Shown here one piece after another: positions 46,192 through 55,392 of a stretch of 64,000 nucleotides of DNA. The DNA comes from Cyclobacteriaceae bacterium (GTDB lineage: Bacteria > Bacteroidota > Bacteroidia > Cytophagales > Cyclobacteriaceae). The stretch lies in NCBI GenBank assembly GCA_020436085.1, contig JAGQYM010000003.1, forward strand, positions 85,754 to 149,753. The letters run 5' to 3'. The translations under genes and the position numbers were made by a program. Position 1 is the stretch's first letter, and the number at the start of each line of letters is the position of its first letter. The notes beneath the pieces are model-generated. The model saw only the letters and a program-made list of their open reading frames with translations, was not told where the DNA came from and made no database searches.

Positions 46192-46764
46192 TCAAGACCC
46201 CTGACTTCGCCAGGCGGTAATGATTAAAAAAGCCACAAATGCTCCACCAAAGTGCGCCAAGTGCGCCACCGAGCCACTGCTATCCATGGCATAGGTAATA
46301 AACCCTATCAAAAATACCATGTATTTTGCCTTGATCGGAATAGGCGGAAACAATAACATAATTTCCAGATTTGGAAAAATCATTCCAAACGCCATCAATA
46401 TTCCATAGAGTGCTCCGGATGCACCCAGCATAATGCCACCATTGCCTGGAAACAGAAAATAGTTGACGAGCGCATAGATAACCGCTGCACCAATCCCTGT
46501 CGCCAAATAAAAGATCAAAAACTTCTTTTCTCCCCAGTAGCTCTCCAAAATTGGAGCAAAGGAAGCCAGCGCAAACATGTTAAAGAAGATGTGACCGAAT
46601 CCACCATGAGCAAACATGTACGTGAAAAATTGATATGGTGCGAACGCTCTCGACCCTATTGGCCAAAGCGACACGTAAGGTGTGATACCCAAAAACTGCT
46701 GCAACAGGAAAACAACAACATTGATGATGATGAGGTTGCGAACTAGAGGAGTAAGTCTAAACAT
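46192..46764 (-). CDS. Rhomboid family intramembrane serine protease, minimal form
   Basis: 190 residues, essentially only the six-helix core: MFAHGGFGHIFFNMFALASF, catalytic GASGALYGILMAFG (Ser) and SVAHLAHFGGAFVAFLII (His). Both catalytic residues are present. It sits 9 bases after mutL and before the longer rhomboid, giving a mutL-rhomboid-rhomboid string. ATG start. Confidence 0.93.
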   Translation of the reverse strand: MFRLTPLVRNLIIINVVVFLLQQFLGITPYVSLWPIGSRAFAPYQFFTYMFAHGGFGHIFFNMFALASFAPILESYWGEKKFLIFYLATGIGAAVIYALVNYFLFPGNGGIMLGASGALYGILMAFGMIFPNLEIMLLFPPIPIKAKYMVFLIGFITYAMDSSGSVAHLAHFGGAFVAFLIITAWRSQGS

Positions 46765-46773
46765 GCGCCAAAT

Positions 46774-48573
46774 TTATCTATTAAAGCAACCTTCAATTTT
46801 AGAAGTATCAAAAATAAAAAAGGTTGGAGTACCTTCTGGAGAAAAGTTGGGGTTATTGCAGGCAAATAGACCTTCCACCAAGGCTTCCATCTCTTCCTTC
46901 TTTAACTTTTGGCCTGACTTAATCGATGCTCTTTTGGCAAGAGATCGAGCCAAATTCTCTTTTAATGGAACAGCTAAATGGGACTGGTTATGTTTGAACT
47001 GCTCAATCAGTCCTTCGAACAATTCCTTCTCGCCCAAGGTAATACCTGCCGGGATCCCGGAAACCAGCAGAGCATTTTTTCCAAATACCTCAAAACGGAA
47101 ACCCAAAGCTTTAACTTCATTTTCGATTTCCATCACCAGCGCAAAGTCAGCTGGGCTAAGCTCCAATGTCTGCGGGAAGAGGCTCTGCTGACTATTGCCA
47201 GTCGACCCCTTCATATTCAAAAGGAATTTTTCATACAGTACTCTCTCATGAACAGCCTGTTGATCCATAATCATCAAACCATTCTTAACACCTCGTACCA
47301 GGTATCTGTTATGAAGCTGAAATACGAGACGTTCTTCAACAGGCGCTTCAAGCGATTGTTGATTGAGTGAACTTTCAAAGCGAATTGCTGCTCTTTGTGT
47401 CTCATCCGTTCGACTACCTGCGAGCGAGCTTTGATCAAAGAGCTTCTCCCAATTTGCCAGATTTGATTTGCCCAGCGAGTTGCCAAACTGCTCCTCATAA
47501 TAAGTCTCCTGGACTTTCCTTTCTCCTGCACTCAGTTTTGAAATCACATTGACATCAGAAGAGAAGTCTATAGCGGGAGAAAGATTGTGAGCTCCCAACG
47601 CCTGACGAACGCTGGCACGAACAACAGCATAAACCGCGCGCTCATCATCAAACTTAATCTCGGTCTTGGTTGGGTGAACATTTACATCAATATGCTTCGG
47701 GTCAATAGTGATGAACAAAACATAAAATGGAAATGTACCCTCCGGTAAAAGCCCTTCGAATGCAGTAGTGACTGCGTGATTGAGGTAGTTGCTTTTTATG
47801 AAGCGATTGTTGACAAACAAAAATTGCTCACCTCGGGTCTTCCGTGCCGACTCAGGCCTACCCACATAGCCACTGACGCTCACCAGGTCAGTCTCCTCTT
47901 GACAAGTAGCAAGTTGTTGCTGATACGATTTCCCAAACAGGGCTACGATGCGTTGACTTAGTTTTCCTGGCTGTACATCAAACACCACTTGATCATTTTG
48001 AATGATACTCATGGTCAGGTCAGGATGCGCCAGTGCCAGCCTTTGAAACTCATCCAGAATATGTTTCATCTCGACCGGGTTTGATTTTAGGAAATTTCTC
48101 CTGGCCGGAATATTATAAAATAGATTCTTTACGCTAATGCTTGTGCCTCGCTCCAGTGCAGCATGCTCTTGCTTTTTCACATCAGAGGCTTCCACAATCA
48201 ACAAAGTACCCAGTTCTCTTGCCTCCAATCGCGTCTTCATCTCTACCTGAGCGACAGCAGCAATCGAAGCTAATGCCTCACCCCTGAAACCCATGGTACG
48301 TAAAGTAAAGAGGTCTTCTGCTTTTTTAATTTTAGAGGTCGCATGTCGTTCGAAACTCAGTCGTGCATCAGTCTCACTCATTCCCGATCCATCATCAATC
48401 ACCTGCACCAGCGTCTTGCCCGCTTCTTTGACGATTACTTTAATATCTCTTGCACCTGCGTCAATGGCATTTTCCATTAACTCTTTCACCACGCTTGCCG
48501 GTCGTTGCACGACTTCACCAGCAGCAATTTGATTTGCAATTGAATCAGGTAAAAGTTGAATTATGTCAGCCAT
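46774..48573 (-). CDS. mutL: DNA mismatch repair protein MutL
   Basis: Links MutS mismatch recognition to strand removal. 599 residues: GHKL ATPase about 1-330 (ELMENAIDAGARDI, IDDGSGMSETDARL, TMGFRGEALASI), flexible linker and C-terminal dimerisation domain from about 410. The C-terminal domain has MIMDQQAVHERVLYE, close to the endonuclease motif DQHAxxExxxxE with His changed to Gln, so nicking activity is uncertain. ATG start. Confidence 0.95.
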   Translation of the reverse strand: MADIIQLLPDSIANQIAAGEVVQRPASVVKELMENAIDAGARDIKVIVKEAGKTLVQVIDDGSGMSETDARLSFERHATSKIKKAEDLFTLRTMGFRGEALASIAAVAQVEMKTRLEARELGTLLIVEASDVKKQEHAALERGTSISVKNLFYNIPARRNFLKSNPVEMKHILDEFQRLALAHPDLTMSIIQNDQVVFDVQPGKLSQRIVALFGKSYQQQLATCQEETDLVSVSGYVGRPESARKTRGEQFLFVNNRFIKSNYLNHAVTTAFEGLLPEGTFPFYVLFITIDPKHIDVNVHPTKTEIKFDDERAVYAVVRASVRQALGAHNLSPAIDFSSDVNVISKLSAGERKVQETYYEEQFGNSLGKSNLANWEKLFDQSSLAGSRTDETQRAAIRFESSLNQQSLEAPVEERLVFQLHNRYLVRGVKNGLMIMDQQAVHERVLYEKFLLNMKGSTGNSQQSLFPQTLELSPADFALVMEIENEVKALGFRFEVFGKNALLVSGIPAGITLGEKELFEGLIEQFKHNQSHLAVPLKENLARSLAKRASIKSGQKLKKEEMEALVEGLFACNNPNFSPEGTPTFFIFDTSKIEGCFNR

Positions 48574-48586
48574 CGATTCCGGACTA

Positions 48587-48955
48587 CTATCGCTTTTTGA
48601 ATTTCAGATAAAAATAAAATGGAACAAAAAGGATAAATCCATACAAAGCGATTTGCCCCCATTGAATGTAGGCAATAATAAACAGCACAAGAAAAAGGAG
48701 GATACCCAACCTTAACAAAGATGAATTAAGAGTATCTCCGGTCTTTTTTGATCTCTTTCTTGCTGCTTGAAAAGATCCAGTGATACGTGATCTGTAGTCC
48801 CCAATTTCGGCCTCTTTGTCTTTCTCCAACTTTATTTCCCTTCTTATTCTTGCTTCACGTTCCGCCATCTCCTCCTTTTTTGGATCATAATAGCGAGGCG
48901 TATAGTTGAACCGCTGGTGTGTTGGTGTTTTTGTAAATAGGGAGAAAAATTTCAT
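48587..48955 (-). CDS. Conserved small membrane protein next to mutL, function unknown
   Basis: 122 residues: N-terminal HQRFNYTPRYYDPKKEEMAE, a strongly charged helix (REARIRREIKLEKDKEAEIG), then two hydrophobic segments at about 80-98 and 100-115 (LGILLFLVLFIIAYIQWGQ, LYGFILFVPFYFYLKF). It appears as a mutL neighbour in this phylum and has at times been called a riboflavin synthase subunit, which nothing in the sequence supports. ATG start, 13 bases before mutL. Confidence 0.78.
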   Translation of the reverse strand: MKFFSLFTKTPTHQRFNYTPRYYDPKKEEMAEREARIRREIKLEKDKEAEIGDYRSRITGSFQAARKRSKKTGDTLNSSLLRLGILLFLVLFIIAYIQWGQIALYGFILFVPFYFYLKFKKR

Positions 48956-49171
48956 CCTTATCAGTTATTGAGTTAGTCGCTCACTTCCCCGAAATAGTTT
49001 CGGCTTCAGCAATCTTTTTGCGAAGTCAATCGGAGGCAATCGTCAGGAGGCCATTTCCTCTTATTGCAGTAATTTTATGCTTACGGTGCAGCAGGGGAGC
49101 CTTGCCAGCCCTATCTTCATGACCTACAAAAATGAAGTTTCTGACTTTCAATTACAAAACCTAACGACAGT

Positions 49172-52048
49172 ATGCGTAGAAAAGTTTTGTTGGTGTTCGC
49201 GGTGTTGATGTCGTTTGCGTCTACCTATGCGCAGGATAAAAAAAAGCAATGGGTCGACAGTATTTTTCAAACTCTGAGCATTGAGGAAAAGGTAGGGCAA
49301 CTTTTCGTAATTCCCGTTTCGTCTTATTTCCCTGAAAATGACATTGCTGACTTGCTTGATGAAATCGCAGATCATCATCCCGGAGGATTGGTGGTAACCG
49401 GTGGTGGTCCAGTCGGCACCGTCAATCTAATAAAGGTCCTTCAGCAAAATTCTCGGCTGCCGCTTTTGGTGATGGCTTCAGCTGAAAGAGGGGCCGGTGG
49501 CCTACTAGACAGCGTTATTCAAATGCCGCCTCCGTTGGCTATGGGTGCGATAAAAAACGATTCGGTTGTACTCGAAACGGGAAAAGAAATTGCAAGGCAA
49601 CTAAAGATTCTTGGCATTCATTTGAACCTCGCACCGAATGCCGATCATGACTTACTGCCGGGGAGGCCGGATCTGTATTTAGGCGATAACAAAAGAGACG
49701 TTGCAGCAAAAGCAACTCTGCTTTCTAAGGCATTTCAAAGTCAGGGTTTGTTGGCAAGTGCCGTTCATTCAACCCCAGTTCCAATCAACTCTTCGGAGGC
49801 AACCCTCCCTTCAATCGATCTTGTCAATCTTCAGTTAGACACATCAAGTTTTTCGCCTTACTATAAATTGATCAACTCAGGGGTTGATGGGCTTTTGACT
49901 TCCAACCTTCACTTTTCAGTATTGGACAAACGCAAACAAGTGCCCGCATCGGTTTCTCGGCTGTTTGTTAGCGACATCCTAAAAAGTCAACTACATTTTT
50001 CAGGACTGACAATTGCCAACATTCCCCAACTGCAGGAAGCAGCTGGAAAATCAAAAGGAGAGACAGATCGACTGGCGTTTGAGATTGGTAATGACATGTT
50101 AATTGATCCACATAACTTGGGAGGGGCCATTAAAAAAATCGTTAGCAGTTTAAAAAAGAATAAAAACCTCCAGATTCAACTTGATGAAAGCGTGCGCAGA
50201 GTTCTTGCTGCAAAATATGATGCAGGCCTGAGTCGATATCAATCGCTAAGCAATGACAATGTAGTTGCGAGGATAAACTCGGCTGAGGCGAAGGCACTCG
50301 AATATAAAGTCGCTAGCAATTCAATTACAATCACAAACAACCTGGACGAGATCATTCCCATCAGTAATCTCGAAGGACTGAAAACTGCAAGTGTGGCAAT
50401 TGGGTCAGGAAATATTGATGAGTTCGTTGATTACTTGAACAAATACACCTCAGTGACAGATCTTAGAGCAGTCAATGACGAGCAAGTTTCCTTTTACAAA
50501 GAGGATCTAGAAAGCCAGGATTTAATCATAGTCTCTCTGTTTGATCTCAAAGGAATCAATCGCTCCGAAGTTGCTAACCGGATTAACGAAATCAACTCAT
50601 CGAAAAAAGTGATCGTTGTTTCGTTTGGCAACCCGTTTGATTTAAGAGACTTGTCTTTACCGGAAGGTTCACTGGTGTGCTATTCCGATGTCTCTCCAAC
50701 TCCATCGGTAGCAGCCCAAGTGATTTTCGGAGGTAGAAAAGCTGAGGGATCGCTGCCACTAACCATTAACAACTGGATGCATCGTGGATTGGGAAATGTA
50801 AATTCAGTGACCAATCGTTTTTCCTACGGTACCCCTGCACAAGTTGGAATGTCCGAAACCACTCTTGGCAAAATTGAAAACATTGTAAGGCAAGCGATTG
50901 ATTCAGGAGCTACACCCGGCTGTAATATTCTGATCGCAAGGAATGGGCAGGTTGTTTATCATAAAAATTTCGGATGGAAAACATACGACAAGATTGATTC
51001 AACCTCTGAGGAAACCATCTATGATCTTGCTTCAATTACGAAAGTGGCCGCTACCCTGCAAACAGTGATGTTCATGTATGATCGCAATTTGATCGACATC
51101 AATAAGAAGGTTTCTGTGTATCTGCCTGAGTTAAAAAACTCAAACAAAAAAGACTTTACCATTAAAGATATTCTTACGCACCAGGCTGGCTTATGGCCGT
51201 ATCTCCCTTTTTGGCAACAAACCATGAAAGACTCAACGCTTCTTCCTGAATATTATGACCGTGAGGAATCTGAGCGCTTTCCTTTCCCTGTGTCCAAAGA
51301 TTTGTTTTCTGCAAGCACAATGAAGGACAGCCTTTGGCACTGGATTATCAGTGCACGCATCAAGGAAAAGAAACCTAAAACTCCTTTTGAATATACTTAT
51401 AGTGATATGGGTTTTTATATCATGCAACACCTTGCGGAAAAACTTCTGAATCAACCTATCGAAGATTTTTTACAACAAAACTTTTACGAACCACTTGGTG
51501 CTTACACTACAGGATTCCTTCCGTTCCAAAGATTTCCGGAAACTCAAATCGCTCCCACAGAAGTAGACATGCAGTTTAGAAAAAGTAAACTAGTGGGCTA
51601 TGTGCATGATCAAGGCGCAGCCATGCACGGGGGAATTGCGGGTCATGCTGGCTTGTTTAGTAATGCCAATGACCTTGCAAAACTTGGGCAGATGTGGCTG
51701 CAACAAGGAAGCTATGGAGGACAACAGTATCTCAAACCAGAAACTGTAGCATTGTTTACACACAAGCAGTATGAAACCAGCAGACGTGGGCTGGGTTGGG
51801 ATAAACCAACCGTGAGTGACTGGAACGGACCGACTTCATTATTTGCGAGTCCAAAAACGTTTGGTCACACAGGATTCACTGGAACTGCGATTTGGGTAGA
51901 TCCCGAATTTAACCTTGTTTTCGTTTTTTTATCGAACAGAGTATACCCGGATATGTTTAATACTAAACTATTAACGGGAAATATTCGTCCTAGAATACAG
52001 GACGTCATCTACCAGTCTATTTTCGACTACTGTAAAAGTGGAAAATAG
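49172..52048 (+). CDS. Exported GH3-like / beta-lactamase-like fusion with degenerate GH3 active site
   Basis: 958 residues: signal peptide 1-20; GH3 N-domain 25-350; GH3 C-domain 375-535; serine beta-lactamase/esterase (class C-like) domain 555-955. The lactamase half looks intact: S621xxK624 in LASITKVAAT, Y743-S-D in YTYSDMGFY and H899TG in KTFGHTGFTG. In the GH3 half the KHFPGHG block reads SAVHSTP (196-202), the nucleophile block TDAL reads IANI (281-284), and the sugar-binding Asp is Ser in VMASAERGAGG. The GH3 part is therefore probably catalytically dead and perhaps a cell-wall-sugar-binding or structural domain. Likely periplasmic or surface peptidoglycan-related hydrolase. ATG start. 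Confidence 0.88.
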   Translation: MRRKVLLVFAVLMSFASTYAQDKKKQWVDSIFQTLSIEEKVGQLFVIPVSSYFPENDIADLLDEIADHHPGGLVVTGGGPVGTVNLIKVLQQNSRLPLLVMASAERGAGGLLDSVIQMPPPLAMGAIKNDSVVLETGKEIARQLKILGIHLNLAPNADHDLLPGRPDLYLGDNKRDVAAKATLLSKAFQSQGLLASAVHSTPVPINSSEATLPSIDLVNLQLDTSSFSPYYKLINSGVDGLLTSNLHFSVLDKRKQVPASVSRLFVSDILKSQLHFSGLTIANIPQLQEAAGKSKGETDRLAFEIGNDMLIDPHNLGGAIKKIVSSLKKNKNLQIQLDESVRRVLAAKYDAGLSRYQSLSNDNVVARINSAEAKALEYKVASNSITITNNLDEIIPISNLEGLKTASVAIGSGNIDEFVDYLNKYTSVTDLRAVNDEQVSFYKEDLESQDLIIVSLFDLKGINRSEVANRINEINSSKKVIVVSFGNPFDLRDLSLPEGSLVCYSDVSPTPSVAAQVIFGGRKAEGSLPLTINNWMHRGLGNVNSVTNRFSYGTPAQVGMSETTLGKIENIVRQAIDSGATPGCNILIARNGQVVYHKNFGWKTYDKIDSTSEETIYDLASITKVAATLQTVMFMYDRNLIDINKKVSVYLPELKNSNKKDFTIKDILTHQAGLWPYLPFWQQTMKDSTLLPEYYDREESERFPFPVSKDLFSASTMKDSLWHWIISARIKEKKPKTPFEYTYSDMGFYIMQHLAEKLLNQPIEDFLQQNFYEPLGAYTTGFLPFQRFPETQIAPTEVDMQFRKSKLVGYVHDQGAAMHGGIAGHAGLFSNANDLAKLGQMWLQQGSYGGQQYLKPETVALFTHKQYETSRRGLGWDKPTVSDWNGPTSLFASPKTFGHTGFTGTAIWVDPEFNLVFVFLSNRVYPDMFNTKLLTGNIRPRIQDVIYQSIFDYCKSGK

Positions 52049-52102
52049 GTCGTGGAACGAAACTTATCCCCCAAAAAGGCGGTTTACAAGTGAAATAACG
52101 TT

Positions 52103-53257
52103 ATGGCCAAAAAAATCAAAATTGGGATAGTATGTTACCCTACCTTCGGAGGTAGCGGAGTGGTAGCTACAGAGCTCGGAAAGGCACTAGCCCAGGACAA
52201 CCACGAAATTCACTTTATCACCTACTCCCAACCCAGCCGGCTTGACTTCCTCAATGAAAATCTCTTTTACCATGAGGTTGACATACGTACTTATCCACTT
52301 TTTGAGTACCCACCTTACGAATTGGCGCTTGCCAGCAAAATGGTGAGCGTGGTAAAGAACGAAAAACTCGACTTGCTTCATGTACACTATGCGATACCAC
52401 ACGCATCGGCTGCATATATGGCAAAGCAAATTTTAAAAACCCAGGGTATTCTAATACCTGTAGTGACTACGCTTCACGGAACTGACATTACTTTAGTAGG
52501 CAAGGATGCTTCCTATGAACCCGTTGTAACTTTTAGCATCAATGAATCCGATGGTGTAACAGCGGTATCAAAAGACTTAAGAGATCAAACCTATGAGTTC
52601 TTCAATATCACCAAAGAGATTGAAGTGATTCCAAACTTCATCGATCTTGAAAAATTCAAAAAGCAAAAGAAAGACCATTTCAAAAAGGCAATTTGCCCAG
52701 ATGATGAGGCGTTAATTGTTCACATCTCCAACTTCCGAAAAGTAAAACGAATCAGTGACGTCATCCATATTTTTAAGAACATTCGAAGCGAGGTTCCGGC
52801 TAAGCTTTTGATGATAGGAGATGGACCGGAAAGGTCGGCAGCCGAGGCACAGTGCAGAGAATTGGGAATTTGTGATGACATTCGATTTTTGGGAAAATTA
52901 GAGGCCATCGAAGAAGTATTGTCTGTAGCTGATTTATTTTTGATGCCTTCAGAGAAGGAAAGCTTTGGGCTGGCTGCACTGGAAGCTATGGCATGTGAAG
53001 TGCCCGTAATTTCTTCTAATGCTGGTGGTATACCCGAACTGAATATTAACGGAGTAACCGGCTTTTTAAGCCCGGTGGGTGACGTAGAGGCGATGACGAG
53101 AAATGCACTGCATGTGCTGGATAAGGATAATCTACCAACGTTTAAGGCAAATGCCTTAAAGCGGGCAAAAGAATTTGATATTTCTAAAATATTACCCCTA
53201 TATGAAAATTATTACCATCGGGTGATGGAAAAAACATCCCTGAATGTAAGTCTATAG
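52103..53257 (+). CDS. bshA: N-acetyl-alpha-D-glucosaminyl L-malate synthase (bacillithiol synthesis)
   Basis: GT4 glycosyltransferase joining N-acetylglucosamine (from UDP-GlcNAc) to L-malate, first step to the thiol bacillithiol. 384 residues: KIGIVCYPTFGGSGVVATEL at the N-terminus, HVHYAIPHASAAYMAKQIL, TTLHGTDITLVGKDASY and the nucleotide-sugar motif PSEKESFGLAALEAMACEVP. These blocks separate BshA from general GT4 enzymes. ATG start. It follows the GH3-lactamase gene by 54 bases; bshB and bshC are not in the window. Confidence 0.95.
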   Translation: MAKKIKIGIVCYPTFGGSGVVATELGKALAQDNHEIHFITYSQPSRLDFLNENLFYHEVDIRTYPLFEYPPYELALASKMVSVVKNEKLDLLHVHYAIPHASAAYMAKQILKTQGILIPVVTTLHGTDITLVGKDASYEPVVTFSINESDGVTAVSKDLRDQTYEFFNITKEIEVIPNFIDLEKFKKQKKDHFKKAICPDDEALIVHISNFRKVKRISDVIHIFKNIRSEVPAKLLMIGDGPERSAAEAQCRELGICDDIRFLGKLEAIEEVLSVADLFLMPSEKESFGLAALEAMACEVPVISSNAGGIPELNINGVTGFLSPVGDVEAMTRNALHVLDKDNLPTFKANALKRAKEFDISKILPLYENYYHRVMEKTSLNVSL

Positions 53258-53312
53258 TTAGCACATAGAAATTTTTGGACCTTGATTTACTTGAAGTTGA
53301 ATTCCGTGAGCT

Positions 53313-53963
53313 ATGAAACGAGAGATAAAACCGCAGAACAAAGGAAGCAAACAGCTATTTACAAATCCGATACTTGAAAGACTCTCTCGAACTCATATTT
53401 CGATTCCCCTTATTATTTTCTTTACTTATTCGTCAGGGCTTCTTTATTGGAATGTAACACACACTTCCCTTTCCCTCGGCTTGTCGGTGGTGATGTTCAT
53501 TCTTGGCTTGCTTGCATTCACCTGGATTGAGTATTTGGTGCACCGCTATCTGTTTCACATGGAGACGTACACTCAGTTTAGAGCAAAGATGCAATACACC
53601 ATGCATGGCGTTCACCACGAGTATCCCAAAGACAAAGAAAGATTGGCAATGCCTCCGTTATTGAGCATTACCGTTTCTACTATTCTGCTATTTCTCTTCA
53701 GATTAGTATTAGGTGATCTGGTGTTCTCGTTCTTACCGGGCTTCCTGGTAGGATATGCATTATACCTCGCTATTCACTATATGGTTCACGCATATCAACC
53801 GCCAAAGAATTTTCTCAAGTACTTATGGATCAACCATAGCATTCACCACTACAAAGAGGGCGTGGGAGTATACGGGGTGTCCTCTCCACTTTGGGACTAC
53901 ATCTACGGCACCATGAACAATGGCAAATCAAATGTCGCTAAGGAGCCTTTGACCACGCATTAG
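53313..53963 (+). CDS. Fatty acid hydroxylase / sterol desaturase family membrane enzyme
   Basis: Integral membrane di-iron oxygenase, 216 residues with four hydrophobic segments. Histidine clusters are all visible: EYLVHRYLFHMET, MHGVHHEYPKDKE, HYMVHAYQPP and WINHSIHHYKEGVGVYGVSS. The pattern fits hydroxylases acting on fatty acyl chains of sphingolipids or lipid A-like lipids, but sterol-desaturase relatives cannot be excluded. ATG start, 55 bases after bshA. It converges on a small lipoprotein gene. Confidence 0.9.
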   Translation: MKREIKPQNKGSKQLFTNPILERLSRTHISIPLIIFFTYSSGLLYWNVTHTSLSLGLSVVMFILGLLAFTWIEYLVHRYLFHMETYTQFRAKMQYTMHGVHHEYPKDKERLAMPPLLSITVSTILLFLFRLVLGDLVFSFLPGFLVGYALYLAIHYMVHAYQPPKNFLKYLWINHSIHHYKEGVGVYGVSSPLWDYIYGTMNNGKSNVAKEPLTTH

Positions 53964-53968
53964 GTGCG

Positions 53969-54094
53969 TCAGATTTTATTTTCGGATGAGGTTTTTGTTG
54001 AGACGTTCTTGCTGTAGGTTGGGCAGGTGTAACTGCTGCAAGAGGCCAATGCCAAGCAGGCCACTGCAATAAAAAGCACAACTATTGATTTCAT
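53969..54094 (-). CDS. Very small lipoprotein, function unknown
   Basis: 41 residues: MKSIVVLFIAVACLALASCS is a complete lipoprotein signal with lipobox LASC (Cys 19), leaving a mature peptide of 23 residues rich in Ser/Thr/Lys with one more Cys. ATG 54094. A longer in-frame reading from 54244 would place this signal internally and is rejected. Such lysis-protein-sized or structural lipopeptides are common in Bacteroidota; no function is known. Confidence 0.65.
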   Translation of the reverse strand: MKSIVVLFIAVACLALASCSSYTCPTYSKNVSTKTSSENKI

Positions 54095-54284
54095 TTTCAA
54101 ATTGTTAAATAGACCTGTAAAATTAATCAGCTCTATCAATCGGATGTAGCCACAAAATATCACAATTCTTACATGGGTCCCTTCATCCGGCAGATTTGAC
54201 GAGAATAGAACAAAACAAATGCCAGGCAGAACATAAAGCGCCAAATATTGGTTTAAATTGAAGTAATAATGATAAGCATCCTAA

Positions 54285-55382
54285 ATGCTGGGTTATAGAT
54301 TTTCCAAGTACACACCACCACCCGAGAACGATAAGAGTGATTTTGAAAAATTGCTGAAGATTTTCATGCAATTGGTACTTATCACCTCGGGAAATGTAAG
54401 TGAGGCTCTGCAGTGGTTAACGGAGGTGGATCGTCAGTATGGGCTGACCAACGACAACTACGGCATGGGAGATTTTATTGACGACCTGAAGAAAAAAGGG
54501 TACATCAGTGAAGATGGCCCAAACGGGGACTTTAAGTTAAATGCCAAGACTGAGCAGAGCTTGAGAAAATCCGCACTGGAGGAAATCTTCGGTAAACTAA
54601 AAAAATCAAAGGGAGGAGAGCACAAGACACACCACAGCGGTCGTGGGGATGAACCTACTACCGACAGGAGAGACTACGAATTTGGCGATACGTTGGAACA
54701 AATCTCTGTGACCGATTCCCTTAAAAATGCTCAAATCAACCACGGCCTCGACAACTTCTTGATGACAGAGGATGATCTTGAAGTAATGGAAAGTGAGTTT
54801 AAAACGCAGACCTCAACGGTACTGATGATTGATGTCTCTCACTCCATGATCCTTTATGGAGAAGATAGGATTACGCCAGCAAAAAAAGTAGCAATGGCAT
54901 TGGCAGAGTTAATCACAAAAAAATATCCGAAAGACACGCTGGACATCCTTGTTTTCGGAAATGATGCCTGGCAAATAGAAATCAAAGATCTTCCCTATCT
55001 GGAAGTTGGTCCTTACCACACCAACACAGTAGCCGGTCTGGAATTGGCCATGGATATTCTACGGAGACGTAAGAATTCCAATAAGCAAATCTTCATGATC
55101 ACAGACGGGAAGCCCACTTGCATTAAGCAGGGTATTCGTTACTACAAGAACAGCTTTGGGCTGGATCCAAAAATTCTAAAACAGACATTGAACCTGGCCG
55201 GTCAACTGAGGAAAATTAAAATTCCAGTGACCACATTTATGATTGCTACCGATCCATATTTAAAAGCCTTCGTGCGGGAGTTTACCAAAGCAAACAATGG
55301 AAATGCTTACTACAGCAGTCTGAAAGGGTTAGGCAACCTGGTATTTGAAGACTTTAGGAAGAACAGACGAAAAAATTTATAG
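54285..55382 (+). CDS. VWA domain protein, partner of the following MoxR-type ATPase
   Basis: 365-residue cytoplasmic protein. Residues 1-160: helical, charged (FEKLLKIFMQLVLITSGNVS). Residues about 175-355: von Willebrand A domain with MIDAS residues in LMIDVSHSMILYGEDRITPA (DxSxS) and IFMITDGKPTCIKQ. No signal peptide or membrane helix. Adjacent MoxR ATPase and VWA genes usually encode a metal-dependent chaperone or chelatase-like pair; the client here is unknown. ATG start; the ATPase gene begins 10 bases after its stop. Confidence 0.88.
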   Translation: MLGYRFSKYTPPPENDKSDFEKLLKIFMQLVLITSGNVSEALQWLTEVDRQYGLTNDNYGMGDFIDDLKKKGYISEDGPNGDFKLNAKTEQSLRKSALEEIFGKLKKSKGGEHKTHHSGRGDEPTTDRRDYEFGDTLEQISVTDSLKNAQINHGLDNFLMTEDDLEVMESEFKTQTSTVLMIDVSHSMILYGEDRITPAKKVAMALAELITKKYPKDTLDILVFGNDAWQIEIKDLPYLEVGPYHTNTVAGLELAMDILRRRKNSNKQIFMITDGKPTCIKQGIRYYKNSFGLDPKILKQTLNLAGQLRKIKIPVTTFMIATDPYLKAFVREFTKANNGNAYYSSLKGLGNLVFEDFRKNRRKNL

Positions 55383-55392
55383 ACGAATATTA

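Noticed and set aside
48587-48955. Riboflavin synthase beta subunit
   Set aside because: This label is sometimes attached to the mutL neighbour, but the protein has two membrane segments and no lumazine synthase motif.
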